The position numbers and the translations under genes are program-made. The notes under the pieces are model-generated. The model was not told the origin of the DNA. It was given only the letters and a program-made list of their open reading frames with translations, and did not search any database. Source: Sitta carolinensis (lineage: Eukaryota > Chordata > Aves > Passeriformes > Sittidae). From it: a stretch of DNA of 64,000 nucleotides. Of the stretch, positions 49,546 through 61,800 are shown one piece after another. Positions within the stretch are counted from its first letter, which is position 1. Each line of letters starts with the position of its first letter. The stretch is from assembly GCA_032173965.1 (NCBI GenBank), contig CM063284.1, positions 136,437,625 through 136,501,624 on the forward strand. Direction: 5' to 3'.

Positions 49546-51680
49546 ATCACAGGATGCTACACAGAACAAAGACTACTAATTTTATTTTGAGGAGAGGTAC
49601 TGTAGGTCTGCCCCTCACCTGTTAGTGTAAGTGTGGATCTTGTACCTTGACTATGTTGTGTAATTGCGCCGCAGGGGTACTATGGCAAGCTTCTGGGCAG
49701 CTCACAACCTTGAATGCAGAGAGTAAGACACATAGGTAGCACAGGTGGACATTTTTGGGTGTCCAGTATGTGGCAAATGTCTGGCACCTTCCAGACACAT
49801 AAAAAATGTAAAGCTTATAATATCAGACAGACTGGCCACCTTGGTATAATGGTTGGAAGCATATCTTGAAACAACTAGAAGTTTATTTTAGAGTATATGC
49901 ATTTCTTTGCTTCTTTATGAAGCTCAGGTAAGACCAATTGGAACATTAAAAGATTTCATGTTATGTTGCCTATAGAAAAAAATAGAATTTATTACCACTG
50001 AGTTGGAAAATGAGCCTATGACACATGGCTTACATAGCTAATATAAATTGTAATGAGGAATTAAACTGATTTGTGACTTGATTATTACAAATCCATAGCT
50101 AAACACGGAAAAGAGATAAATAGTGCTGAGCTTCCTGCTAAAGTTATGACAAGGTATAACAGCCTGCTGTGGGAAGCCAAATGCAGTCATGAAAAAAGAC
50201 ATATTCTTAGCAGTGGGATTAGAATGATTAACTATTTATACACAGTAGTATTTATGATAAACTCTAAAATACGATTTTGTTGCTAATATTTATAATTTCA
50301 AAAGTCATTCTAGTAAACATGTGTTTTCAGAATGAGACTGGATATTGAAGACAGTCTCTCCTAGATGGAATATGCCCTTTCACAGCAGACCAGTAACAGA
50401 ATGTTTTTTTCATAATATCTGCAATATTATCACAATAGTTCTTTGTGCCTGCTGATTTAGTAATGAAACGTATTGTGTAGCACTTCATTGTCAGGCATTG
50501 GGAAAGTGTTATGCAAATTTTCAGACATATTCTTTATTTTCTTGCTTGCTTTTTTGTTCTCCTCATTTATTAGGAAGCAGAGAGAGATGGTGGTAAGAAT
50601 TTCGGAAGAGTGACCTTTTAAGTCTGTGTTGGTGAAGAATCTTTTATCATGAATGCCAGTGTGTTTACCTATAGGATGAACACCAGACACAGAAATGGAA
50701 AGTTTTCCTTGTGATTTACTGAGCCTTTGAGAGAGTGTTGCATCCATTCCAGAAGGTAATGGTCAGAAATTTTGATGTTTGTTTTCCGAAATGAAACATT
50801 CACTTTTCCACCAAGATAATGCTGTTTTCTTTTCAGCATTTGAACACTAATGTCTTTTCCATTTTATTGTTTGCATTGTTGAGCTGTTTAAAAAATAGTA
50901 ATGTTCCGCACTTGAACATGCAGATCTTTTTCTCAGAAGTTTCTCCACAGAAGTAATAAATAAAATAAAATTGTCTGGATGTCACATTAAAAGATCCTGC
51001 CCCAGAAGTAAAATCCATAATTCTTCTTCAGCTCTACAGAAATAAGTGTCAAATACACGTTCAAAGATTAATGTTTTTACATTCAAGATCTCAGTTATCA
51101 AATCAGTTATTTGTTTCCCAATATCATTGGGAATATGATATATATGATATGTAAGTATCGTTACTTACACTTACTTTCACTGTGAAGGGAAAAAAAATGC
51201 TTGTAGTTGCACCTTTTCAGTTCAATAACATCTATCTCCCTCCCAGCTATATTTTATCTATGCCATTAGGTTTCAAAACACTTGCCTTCAAAAGCTGTAC
51301 ATACTTAATTACTTGTCCTACCATTATTTTTTTTTGATGCACTGGCAGACTTGTTATTATTTCTCTAAGAATTTATTCCTTAAGTCACATGTACTGTTGT
51401 CAACTTAATCAATGTGAAAGCTATATTTTTAAAAACACAAATCCACCATGGTATTTGTTCTGATGGATTTGTACTGATCAGTCTAATACAGACAGATCAT
51501 TGTTTTTGTGGAATAATAGAATCTGGCAGTTAATCATTAAATGAAATATATCCTTCCAATTGAATCAATGTCATGAATAAATGTCTGAATAATGTAGATG
51601 ATAAAGTAATACTTTTGGTTTTCAAACAAAAAAAAAAAAAGATCCAAAACACTGAGTGGATTTGAAGAAAATCATCAAAT
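49546..51680. other. AT-rich non-coding DNA, no gene recognised
   Basis: The first 250 bp retain a few CpGs and could be the tail of the GC-rich element. A minus-strand poly(A)-signal-like TTTATT occurs near 49580. Beyond that nothing is recognised; the longest frame is 96 codons. Confidence 0.5.
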
Positions 51681-52510
51681 ATAATCATAGGATTATCAAA
51701 TCATGAAGGTTGAAAGAGACACTTAAAATAAATCCAAACATCAATCCAGCACTACCACTGTAATCCCTAAACCACTAAACCACAACACCCACAGCCAAAA
51801 CCAGATGGATCAAACACTTCCAGGGATGTTGACCCCACTACCTCTCTGGCCAACCTGTTCCAGTTCCTGACCACCCTAACAGTGAAAATTGTTTCCTGAT
51901 ATCTAATCTGAATCTCCCCTGTCTCATCTTACGGCTATTTCCTCTGGTCCTGTCACTGCACACATGGCAGAAGAGACGCCCCCACCTCACTACAAACACT
52001 TTTCTGGTACTTGAAGACTCCTTGAGCCTCCTCTTCTTGAGACTAATCAAACCCATCTCCCACAGCCATTCCTCATAAGATGTGTTTCCTAGACCATTCA
52101 GGAGCCTTTTCCCCCTTTGCTGGCTCCAGTATCTCCATGTCTTTTCTAAACTGAGGGGCCCAGAACTGAGCGCAGCACTCCAGGTGTGTCCTCACCAGTG
52201 TCAAGTACAGGGGGCCATCACTTCTCTGGTCCTGCTGGCTGCACTATTCCTGACAGAGGCCAAGATGCCTCTGGCCTTCTTGGCCACCTGAGCACACCGT
52301 TGGCTCTTACTGAGCCAGCTGTCAAACAGAATCCCCAAGTCCCTTTCTGCCAAACAGCTCTCGAGCCACTCCTGCCCAGCCGATAGCGCTTCATGGGTTG
52401 TTGTAACCCAAGTGCAGGACCCAGCACTTGGCCTTATTGAATCTCCTGCAGTTGTCTTCAACCCAGTGATTCTATCCAGTTCGCTTGTAGAGCCTTCCTG
52501 CAGAGGAACT
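51681..52510 (-). mobile_element. CR1 LINE 3' part, antisense
   Basis: The CR1 3' end lies at the left (AATCATAGGATTATCAAATC at 51683-51702). The element runs rightward into the 3' UTR and C-terminal region, with antisense blocks such as CCAACCTGTTCCAGTTCCTG near 51850, TCCAGGTGTGTCCTCACCAG near 52179, and TTGGCCACCTGAGCACACCG near 52282. Minus-strand frames up to 106 codons are remnants of CR1 ORF2. The 5' end is truncated near 52510. It is better preserved than the CR1 at 24.2 kb. Confidence 0.9.
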
Positions 52511-53787
52511 GCCCTTACCACTCAAATTAATAATTTTATTACAATATTTATCTTTATACAGTATAAGGAATTTGAAACACAATGCACTGCAGACAAATTA
52601 GATAACTATTTTCTAATTCCCTATGTGGCTTTTATGTTTCCATCATAACAGGCACTACTAAGGAGGAAACATCTGTGCAAGGAGGGGTTAGCACTATGAA
52701 CTGTTAAGAAAAAGGAATGTAATGAAGAACTATTTTGTTATCCCTTATGAAATTTTTTATAAGAAGGATTAATTCAAAAGCATATTCATTATTTATAACT
52801 AACAACAAAATTTTTATGCTAATCCATTCCAGTCTATATATTGTTACACTTTGTTTCAAGAGGGGTCATAGTCTCATATCACAAAGTAATATGGTAAACC
52901 ATTAACCTTTTTTTAAATGAGTGCATTATTGTTGTAGCTTTGGGTCACAAAAATGATCTTGGGATTATCAGGCTATTTATTTACCAGCAGGCAAAAGGAA
53001 TTGTTTCTACTCCCTGCTCTCATCACCATATAATCTATAAATAAGAAGGAAATCAAAGTAACTTTAAGATGTTTACACTATGTCTTCAGTCAAGGATCTC
53101 TGAACAAATATATTTTCAAAAATGTTTGTAAAGCTTTTAGACAGCATTCTTACAAAAAAAAAAATCTGAGAAGTATTTTTGGAAACTAATAACAATGGTT
53201 ATAAATAATGTCAAAATAAATTTTCATTTGAAATCCAGCATACACGTAAAGATTGCTTTGGTAAGAGCCATTAAGTTTTGACAGTCATTTACCACATCAA
53301 CATTTCCCCAAATGTTAGGAGAAATTGTTCTCTGATCTTTGTATCCTCACAATGTTTGTAAAGACCTGCAAGAATTTATGCTGCTAGAAACACAACCTTT
53401 GGAGGAAGGTTAACTAAAGTGGTGTTAAAAAGTTTTAAAGCCGTGTAGGTAAGGACAAAGATGAAATTACAATGTTAGCAACTAGCAGTTATCCACAAGT
53501 AAAAATGCTAAAGTGTGGAATGCATAGCTTACTGATTTTTATAGTTACAGAAACCCAGAATAATTCAACACGAAACCCCAAATAAAAATTAATTAATCTG
53601 TGCTTTGGATATATTTTTTTAAAAATACTTCTCCCAACTCAGGAGGAGTTATTCTCTAAATACTCTACAGAATTACATTATTGCTAGAACACTCAGTGCA
53701 CAAATGGATGAAAAGAATGAGTTAACCTGATGCTTTGCTTCATTATTATTTTCCTTTTTATTTTCCTAGCTTAAATGGCACTGATAT
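52511..53787. other. AT-rich non-coding DNA
   Basis: No gene or repeat recognised. Confidence 0.6.
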
Positions 53788-54255
53788 TGATGCCTTAGAA
53801 AGGCTGACCTGGAACAGAGATAAGACAGAGAAGAAGGATAAGATAGGCATTTATTAAAAAGCCATTATAAAAATGGCTACACCCTCTGCAGTACAAGAGC
53901 CCGGCTGGGCTACACCCAGGTTGAACCCCCAAAATGGTCACAAACCAGACAACCAGCCATGAGGTAGGTCCCACACTTTTATGAGTTTTGGTCCATTAGC
54001 ATATTGGAGTTACTTGTCCAGTTACAGCTTCAGATTATGACACTCCACCATCCTTGTTTTTCTCTCTTCAATTCACCACTGTTTATGTTGTTGGGCCTGA
54101 AATTTGTATCGGTTGTCCTCAGTCCCAAGCTAGAAAAGGAATTGTTTTGTCTACTTACCCTGTGAAGAGAGCTTATCAACACTTCATATGAAGTCCAGAA
54201 CTATACAATAAAACAGCACAGAATCTGAAAAATATAAAAGCCAAAACTTAAGCTA
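53788..54255 (-). mobile_element. endogenous retrovirus solo LTR, copy B
   Basis: Homologous throughout to the LTR at 44221-44680, in the same orientation, starting TGATGCCTTAGAAAGGCTGA. In the first 60 bp I count about ten differences, so the copies are old or from distinct subfamilies. A minus-strand poly(A) signal appears as TTTATT near 53851. The right end is less clear because homology fades after TTAAG near 54250. No primer-binding site or polypurine tract flanks it. Confidence 0.85.
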
Positions 54256-56679
54256 TAGTATAAAAAAAAATAAAATTGAAATCTCTATTTATCTTTCATG
54301 TAAAGACACACAATGAGGAAATGACTGAATGAGGACTGCAGTATCCCAGTGTATCCCACTATGAGCGGCAGTATGCTTGTATCCTACTAATACAGTGCAT
54401 GGCATGAAACCTGGGAGTTAAGTTTCTGCATAATGTAGGCAGAATACAATAGAGTAAATTATATTTGATGTTTAGAAGTCCATATTTTAAAGACATGTTT
54501 TCTGTCAAACAATTACAGCCATTGAAAAGGACAGTTCTAGCAGCTACTTTACCAGGAGTCTTGCTTTGACTGAGATGTATTTTAACTATTCCATCATTTG
54601 TACTATTCTTAATGCCACCTACAAAGGTGGCTGATCAACCAACTACAATTTGTAAAATTTGAAAACTAAAAATTTTAAGAAAACTGGTAAGTGCAGTATA
54701 TGGCTTTCATACATGCCAAGGAATTGTTCTGATTGATAAAAAATATTTACCTTGAAAAAAGAATAAAAAAAAAATAATTTAAATTTTAATATATAATTTT
54801 AATAAATGTTAATAATTTAATAATTTTATAATTTAATATTTTTATTATTATTTGGGAGTTGTCTTTTTTTTATATATACACTAAAACGTATTGAAAGTAA
54901 AACTTTTTTTGACAAGATATTCATAACACACATGCATGTGTATAAATAAATCTATGTGTATACAGAAAGAAAAAAAAGAGAGAGAAAGAAGATTATGTTT
55001 TCCTTTAGCCAATTTATGAAATTCTAGAATACCCTCAGAAGTAGGGTCTGCATGATCACACATATCTGAAATAAACTAGAGCTATGTTGTGGCAATGAGG
55101 GCTAAAGCCATGAGATATGCCATGAGATATGTGGTGAAGGGAGTACTGCTGGGCATGATGGCATACTGAGGGGGAGACAGGTTATCAGGCTGATGGTCAG
55201 ATGATGCTTATCACTGCAACCAGCCAGGTGAAAGAGTGAATGATAGCAAAACATTACTGTTCCATTCCATCCTTGTGCAAGATCTGCAGCCTCTGTAATC
55301 TCTCTTTGTAACTTTCCATATTTTTCACTATCTGTCCTTACTACCATTTATGATGGCAAAACCAGGATATTTGACTACAGTCAAATACAAGTACAGTCTC
55401 ATCTCCACTTCATCTAAAAGTATGAATTTGACATTTGAAATCCTTCATGGCAGAGGATGAGAATTCAATCACCTTGCAGACAAGTCCATGGGCTTGCTCC
55501 TCTCTCCTCCCCTAAGCAGAGACATCACCTTTATAGAGTTTTCACCTCTGACTATGTCAGTGCATACCCTCACGCATAGCACTATACACTTATATTTTGT
55601 AGGGCTAGCTATTTATATGGCAATCTAACAAGAATCTATAGACTGTTGCTTCAATAAAGTGCATTATTCAGGATTTTGTGATCATGAATGTACTTACAGA
55701 ACCTGATTGTACTTACAATGCTAAATTGATTCTAGCCCCTCTGCTCTCTGAGGACGAGTGAGAACTCAAGTGAATTTATTTTCTACCAAATGCCTATACT
55801 CTCAATGCAATAGGTGTACAGGCCAAAACTGATGTGACTTGAGAGTCTGAAAAATGTTGCAGACAGACCGTAACAAAAATCTTTGTGTTGTGGGGCTGCA
55901 GTCACAGTCTCTAGTGGCCCCAGTCTAAATAAGCTCTACCTGCTATGGCAAGATGAGGAGTCAGCTGAGTAAGTTGTTAATACTCTGTGAGTTGGGGACT
56001 CATACAGCAGGGAAGAGGCTAAGGTCGTTTTGGCATCTAAGTAATATATCCCCATCTGTCTTCTGACAGTTTTAATAACTGTTCTTTTGCATACTCCAAA
56101 ATCAATCTCTTACACTTCAGCTTCTGTGGGATGCCTAGGGACTTTCAATTGTCATATATAATTTCTGAACAAAGAATTGGCACCAGATGTTAATAAATTT
56201 AAAAGTGTCTATAACTACTAAAATGACAGAAATAGAACACCCCTAAGTTCAAAATAGCTAAAACCATGATGAAATGACACTTTTTTCATAAGAAAACCTA
56301 TAAAAGCTAATTCATCAAAATAATTGAAAACAGCTTGAAAAACATTCCAGCAGATACAGGTAGGTCATAAAACTCTAAGGACCTGAATGAAGGCTTTCTC
56401 AGCTCTGCCTGAGCAAAAAATGAAATTCAGCCTTCCAGGACATTCTAAATGACTTCTGGTAGAATGTTCTTTAGAAAACAACAAGTATCTTTTGAATTTG
56501 CAGCTAAAATTACTTCAGAATATTTGGGGACTTTTTCTGATATCCAATTTAAGTGGTATAGCATTTTCATTATCTCATGAAGTTAATGTCTGTAACTCCT
56601 GAAGGCTATTTCAATCTTTTCTCTGGTCATTGAGTAGACTTTTTATCAGGGCCTGGAGTAATGTCCTATCAGGTCTTCA
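54256..56679. other. AT-rich non-coding DNA
   Basis: An extremely A/T-rich segment lies at about 54765-54855. The motif GCCATGAGATAT is present twice in tandem at 55107-55130. No gene recognised. Confidence 0.55.
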
Positions 56680-57149
56680 GAAGTGTGTTGGGGTTGGCTT
56701 GGCTGAGGAAGAAAAAAGCCCCAGCTCAAAGTGGTGGGAAAACCTTCTCTAGTTAGGGTGAGCCCCCAACCACTCCCAAGATCTCTCAGTTACTCTATGC
56801 AAATTGTTACTAGAACGTTCTCAGTTCTCCCTGTTACCATTGGTTACTTTTTGCTGCAAGTATTACCATTTTCCTAATCTGGACCTTTTTTTCCCCTCTG
56901 GACCTTTCCCTCAAATCCCTGCCTTAACTCCACCTTTACCCTAAGTGTATAAATATCCCTGGACCCTGGTCTTTTTTGGTTTGCTCCTGCTACTGTTTGC
57001 ATCATCCTGCTTGTTGTTTTTCCTTATTAAAGTTGTGTTCCTGGACAACCAAATCAGAGTTATGTCTCTCCTTCAAGTTGTCAATAGCAGAGTCCCAAAG
57101 AAGCTACCAGTCAGGCTATTCAGTCCAAAATCAGGAAGCTTCAGAAGTG
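56680..57149 (+). mobile_element. solo LTR with 6-bp target-site duplication (ERVK-like)
   Basis: The LTR spans 56686-57143 (458 bp), begins TGTTGGGGTTGGC and ends GCTTCA. It is bracketed by a perfect GAAGTG duplication (56680-56685 and 57144-57149). A TATAAATA box at 56948 and an ATTAAA poly(A) signal at 57026 give a short R and about 110 bp of U5, normal LTR architecture. The 6-bp duplication is typical of ERVK-type integrases. No internal sequence remains, so it arose by LTR-LTR recombination. It could still act as a promoter. Confidence 0.9.
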
Positions 57150-57352
57150 CATTGTCATTGCTGGATTTTGGGTTCAATTAAGAAAGAGCTTTATCTTAGC
57201 TCAGTGAAGTGACACTCAGCAGACTTCTGAGACCTTTTAGTGAAACTGTTTCTTATGTATCTTTTCAATGGTGTCTAGAATTTCATCTGCTCACATTTAT
57301 CTACTATTCTCTTCTTTGCACAGTTTCTATATACTGCTTTAACAAGGCTACT

Positions 57353-58065
57353 GATGATTGACGTGGCTCACCGGAGCCCAGGCTAGCTCACAGCACACCA
57401 GCACCATGCCAGGTGTGGGAACAGCCAAGGTGTGGGGTTTGTGCCTTCAGCTGAACCTTAAGAGCCGATGCTCCTAGGTGACAGGTGTCCTACCATGTCT
57501 AGGGTTCAGGTTAAGAAGTATGAGAGAGGCTCTCTGGGTCTGAGATTCCAATCAGAGAGTTTATTAAGGTTGAAGGGAGACAAGCAAGAAGAGCCCTGCG
57601 CAGCTCTGTGAACTAGGATTTGATACAGACACAAAACAAGGGATGGGTACAACACACTATCCAATGAGGATCACTCCGGGGTGGAGTTGAAGGATCAGGT
57701 CATGGGTCTCTGAGCAAATCAGGGTAGATGGAAGGAGGGAAAGGGTCACGTGCACCAATGGGGTGTCGAGGTTTGGGTGACACCCCGGAATGCCCCGGGG
57801 GAGGGACAGTAAAGGGACTGGCACTTTGGGGAGGATTGGCATGGAAAGAACTGGAACAAGGGGTTGGGTTACAGTGATTGATAGGGAAAAGGGCTGGAAC
57901 AGAGAGCAGGGAAAAGCCATAAAGGGAAACTGGTGGGAGGATATAACTTTGGAAACAAATCAACTAGGGAATGAACACAGGAGAGAACAGGAGAACAAAC
58001 CATTTAACATCAAATCTTAGCAACAACTGAATCAAACTAAAACAACATGAGTCACAACAGATGAT
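57353..58065 (-). mobile_element. solo LTR with 6-bp target-site duplication, minus
   Basis: The LTR spans 57359-58059 (701 bp) with TGACGTGGCTC at the left and GTCACAACA at the right, flanked by perfect GATGAT copies at 57353-57358 and 58060-58065. A minus-strand AATAAA is seen as TTTATT at 57560-57565. The middle part is GC-richer than its surroundings. The 6-bp duplication suggests an ERVK-type element of a different family from its neighbours. No internal region remains. Confidence 0.9.
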
Positions 58066-58172
58066 GACATCCTGGCTATCGTCTGCCACTAAAATAGTTA
58101 AAGTGACTTCTACATGTTCTGCTCAAAATTACCTTCTAACTTAAATCACTGGCAGAATAGGGTAGCAGATAA

Positions 58173-58871
58173 AGTCCTGTCCTGGTTTAGGGCAAATTTG
58201 AAAAAAATTGGAGAAAACCTCCAAAAGGGGACCCCTCCAGAAAGCAAACCCACATGGCCCCTCCCCCCAACCGGTTCAGGAATGCTTCCTTGGAAAGAAG
58301 TGGAAAGAACCTGTTTATTTAACAGGCACAGCACCCCCAGCACACAAAATGAACAATACCAGGAGACAACATTCTTTCACCACTCTGAAAAAAGATGACA
58401 AATTCAGCAAGTCTCTCTTGGGAGTGGGCTCTCTGTTGTCACTCCCTCCAGAGCTGGGGATGGCTGCTGCAGCCACAAGGTGCAAACTCTTGGTGTTTCC
58501 AAGGTCCCAGTCCAAAGCAGGTTAGAGTAGTTCCAAAAAAGGGAAAGGAAAAACAGTCCAGGGAAAAATTCAGACTGCTTAGCTAAACTAACTAATAAGC
58601 AGAAGCAAAGAAAGCAAGAGCAAAGCAGGAACAAAGCAGAAGCTTGAGCAAGAGCAAAGTTAAAAAGCCAAGCAAAAAAACCCAAAAGCCGCACTATGTA
58701 CTGCCCTGTCTCTGTGTCCCACCAGTCGTGAGGGGAGCAGGCTGATAACAGAACCAAAACAAAACATTCGCTCTTCAGAGCCAGTCTTGAAGGCACGGAA
58801 CATAATATCCAGCATAAACAAAACACACAAATGGTGATACGAGCATCATAACGTCACCCTAGGACAAGTCC
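58173..58871 (-). mobile_element. solo LTR with 5-bp target-site duplication (ERVL-like), minus
   Basis: The LTR spans 58178-58866 (689 bp) with inverted ends TGTCCT...AGGACA and a perfect AGTCC duplication at 58173-58177 and 58867-58871. The TGTCCTGGTTTAGGGCAAAT start resembles LTRs common in songbird genomes. A minus-strand AATAAA is seen as TTTATT at 58314-58319. A degenerate AGCAAAG-type repeat fills 58600-58660. The 5-bp duplication favours an ERVL-type integrase. The frames of 94-140 codons inside are not retroviral genes. Confidence 0.92.
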
Positions 58872-61800
58872 CATGACTACTTCTTGTAGTACAGTTTAGC
58901 CTGTAAATAGGTAAGTAGCTTTGCTGCTTGAGCTCACAAGTAGTAATGATATAGATCTTTGGCAGCTATTCTGTCATTTTTGTCATGCTGCATTGTCAGC
59001 ATTAATTATGCACCTTTTCTCTCTATGTCATGATTATTTTAATTGTAACTCTGTTAAAACAGGCATATTTTTTGGGAATAAATTCATTTCCACATTGAGT
59101 ACTTCCATGATGACATCCTCCTGTTTGAGAAGGGTTAGGGGACTTTTAATATCTTGCACCATCATAGGGTGGCTGCAAACCACTGCACCCCTTTTCCTGC
59201 CCTGTGGTGAGGCCTTAAGGCAGATGCCATTTGCCTAAGCACAGTGATACCCAGGTATAAGTAGGGCCTGTGTTAGATGTCATTCAGGGACAGGCTGCTG
59301 CTGCTACCAGATCTGCTGTGTGTCTCCCCTGGCTCCTGGACTACTCCTGAGGAGTATTTCAAAAGCAGGCACCACAGGTCACAGACAGCCTGTGATTGAT
59401 GGCTGAAGTCTCCTCACATAGAACATGAAAGATGTGCAGGAGTAAGTTTACCCATCCTCCAAGATGCCATCCATTTTTATCTTTCTCAGATGAAATCATG
59501 AACCTTTATCAGAAAGATGCAATCCATAAGGGCTTAGGTATCTGACATAGACACTAATAAGCATTAGTTGAACTATACCTGCTAAGTGTGTGCATGTTAG
59601 CTGTCACAAATTTGCAAGAAAATATAACTACTTATATGTTAATGATTTGTATGCAAGTCAGTACATTCCACCTCATTTTTGTTCAGACCCAACCCTTAGA
59701 TGCATGTCGCAGCTCAGCTGGTCTAAGATTTTTCAGCTTTGTGCCAGAGTCCTCAAACAGAATATTACAAAATGGGAAACAAAGGAAAAAATAAAAGAGA
59801 TAATCAGTCTCAAGAAACCCCAGGGTGTTTGTGAGTATATCAGCAAGTTCCCACAAAGCCCTATGAGCTTAAATAAGGTTCTGAGAAGATTGAGGCTTCT
59901 GTTCCAGAACAGGTTTTTGGAATGGAAAAATGAACTTTTCATTATAGTTCAGTTATTTTAAGCCAGAATTTTTATTTGGAAGTGTTGCATACATGGCCAG
60001 AAGATTATGGTCTCTAAGTCTCCTATGTTTATTTGAAGGGATATATGAAGAAATTTTGTTTGCTTAAGTCTTTCACACAGCTTCCTGCTTAGAGTAAGTT
60101 CTAGTCTAACAAATGACCTTTTATTGATTTATCCTGGAACTGCATCCTTGCTTTCAGCTGACTGCAATATGATAAAGCCAAGGTTTAGCTCAAAGAATGA
60201 AACCACACAGGAATCCATTTAATTCACCAAGGTCATAAGCTCACCATATGTGGCTGCAGAGTGGATGTTTTTTTTCAAAGCTAATTGGGCTTAGAGCTAG
60301 GCTAGTGATTACACAACCTCTTAATCATGAGTAAAGAAGCATTTCAAGCTGGGAAGCATGCCTTTACACCTACTCTTGCATACTGTTTTTCCTGCCAGAG
60401 CTGCTACTCATCTCCTAGACTGGTATGGTGCCTTCTTGTAAATTAATTGAGAACTTGCTGAATAACAGAGATGCCAGTCTCTGTTATTGATGTGTTTACA
60501 AAAAAAAAAAAAAAAAAAAAAAATCTGCATTATAGTACATGAATGCTGTTTCATTCTAAAGAGCTATTCTGTGAATGTAGCATGAAAACAGACACAGACA
60601 CTGTGACCTTTTTGAGTTTCAAATCTTGGTATTTCTTTTAAATTGGCCACTTTGAATACCTTAAGAAAATCTGAATTTAAGGGAAATACGCATTTGCAAC
60701 CAAGTTATATTTTGTTCTTCGTTATGAGTTTACAATAAAATGCCAATGAAAAGATTTTTAAAAGCCACTTCTGTTTGTAAGAAAACAATTTTGTCATTAT
60801 GATGACAATTTAACATGATTTGAACAGGTGGGCAGGTCTACTACCCCAAGAACTTTTTTGTTAAAAAGACATGATATACAGACTTATTTTGTGCAAGTGG
60901 CCTCTGAATTTTTATTCAACATGAAAGGTGATTCAAGCACATTGAGGAATTAAATATATAATTTCAACAATAGAACATATCTTATTTTTCTTATTCTTTT
61001 GCAATTTCTCTTCTGAGGAAGTTGTTTTCTAATGCATTCTACAAAGAAAATGTCTTTATAAAACAAGGAGAAAGAATTTCAACCAGTGACATGCTCACTT
61101 AGCATTTCAAAACTTGGAGATACTTGAGGAGCAAAGGTATGCTCTAATTTATGTGAAACAGAAACAAAGAAATTGTGTTTAGTGTAGTAAAACAATTGCA
61201 ACAATCTCAAATTAACATATAGTAACCAGAATACAAAAGTTTTTACTTTATAATTTCTGTCATAACCTGTCAAAATTTTATCTAAATGCTACTTGATTAC
61301 TTGTGCTATCAGCAGTCACATTCATGAATACCTTCTACTAGAACTGATGAAAGTTAGAAGAAATGGTTAATATATAACAAGAAAAATGTCTAGGATATAG
61401 AGATACCACAGACAGATTTGCTGAAGTTACTGATGAAACCTGTTTCTGCAGCTGTTTTTCATCACATTTTTTTTTTTTGAGTTCCTTGGTCTGTGTGAAA
61501 TGCAGAATCTCTTAATCTAGCATTAAGTACAAGAGGAGTCAATGATCCATTGCAGCATCTTGTACAGAACACGAGGATTTATATAGTCAGGAACTGCTTC
61601 AGCTATCCAGCTTGTATTCCTGAATCCCAGTTCAATGCAGATTTTTTTTTTTTTTTCCTGTGGATAGGTGCAATTCTGTGGACTTTATCAACTGAGAGAG
61701 ATTAACTGTCATAGCTATTCTGAAATTATTATATTCTATGGTAGTTTTCTCAATAATTTCCTCTTAATAACTGCTCTCCTCTGTATTGGTAAAACACACT

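Noticed and set aside
52082..52521. Overlapping 66-106-codon frames
   Set aside because: Remnants and shadows of the antisense CR1 at 51681-52510.
44221..54255. Single full-length provirus bounded by the two similar LTRs
   Set aside because: No primer-binding site or polypurine tract at the inner edges, no gag-pol-env motif between them and too much LTR divergence; two solo LTRs fit better.
57657..58826. Frames of 65-140 codons in the LTR cluster
   Set aside because: They fall inside U3/R/U5 sequence of solo LTRs, which do not normally encode protein, and show no retroviral protein motif.
59590..59961. 123-codon plus-strand frame as a possible small gene
   Set aside because: No recognisable domain, no splice or promoter context, and its length is within chance expectation.
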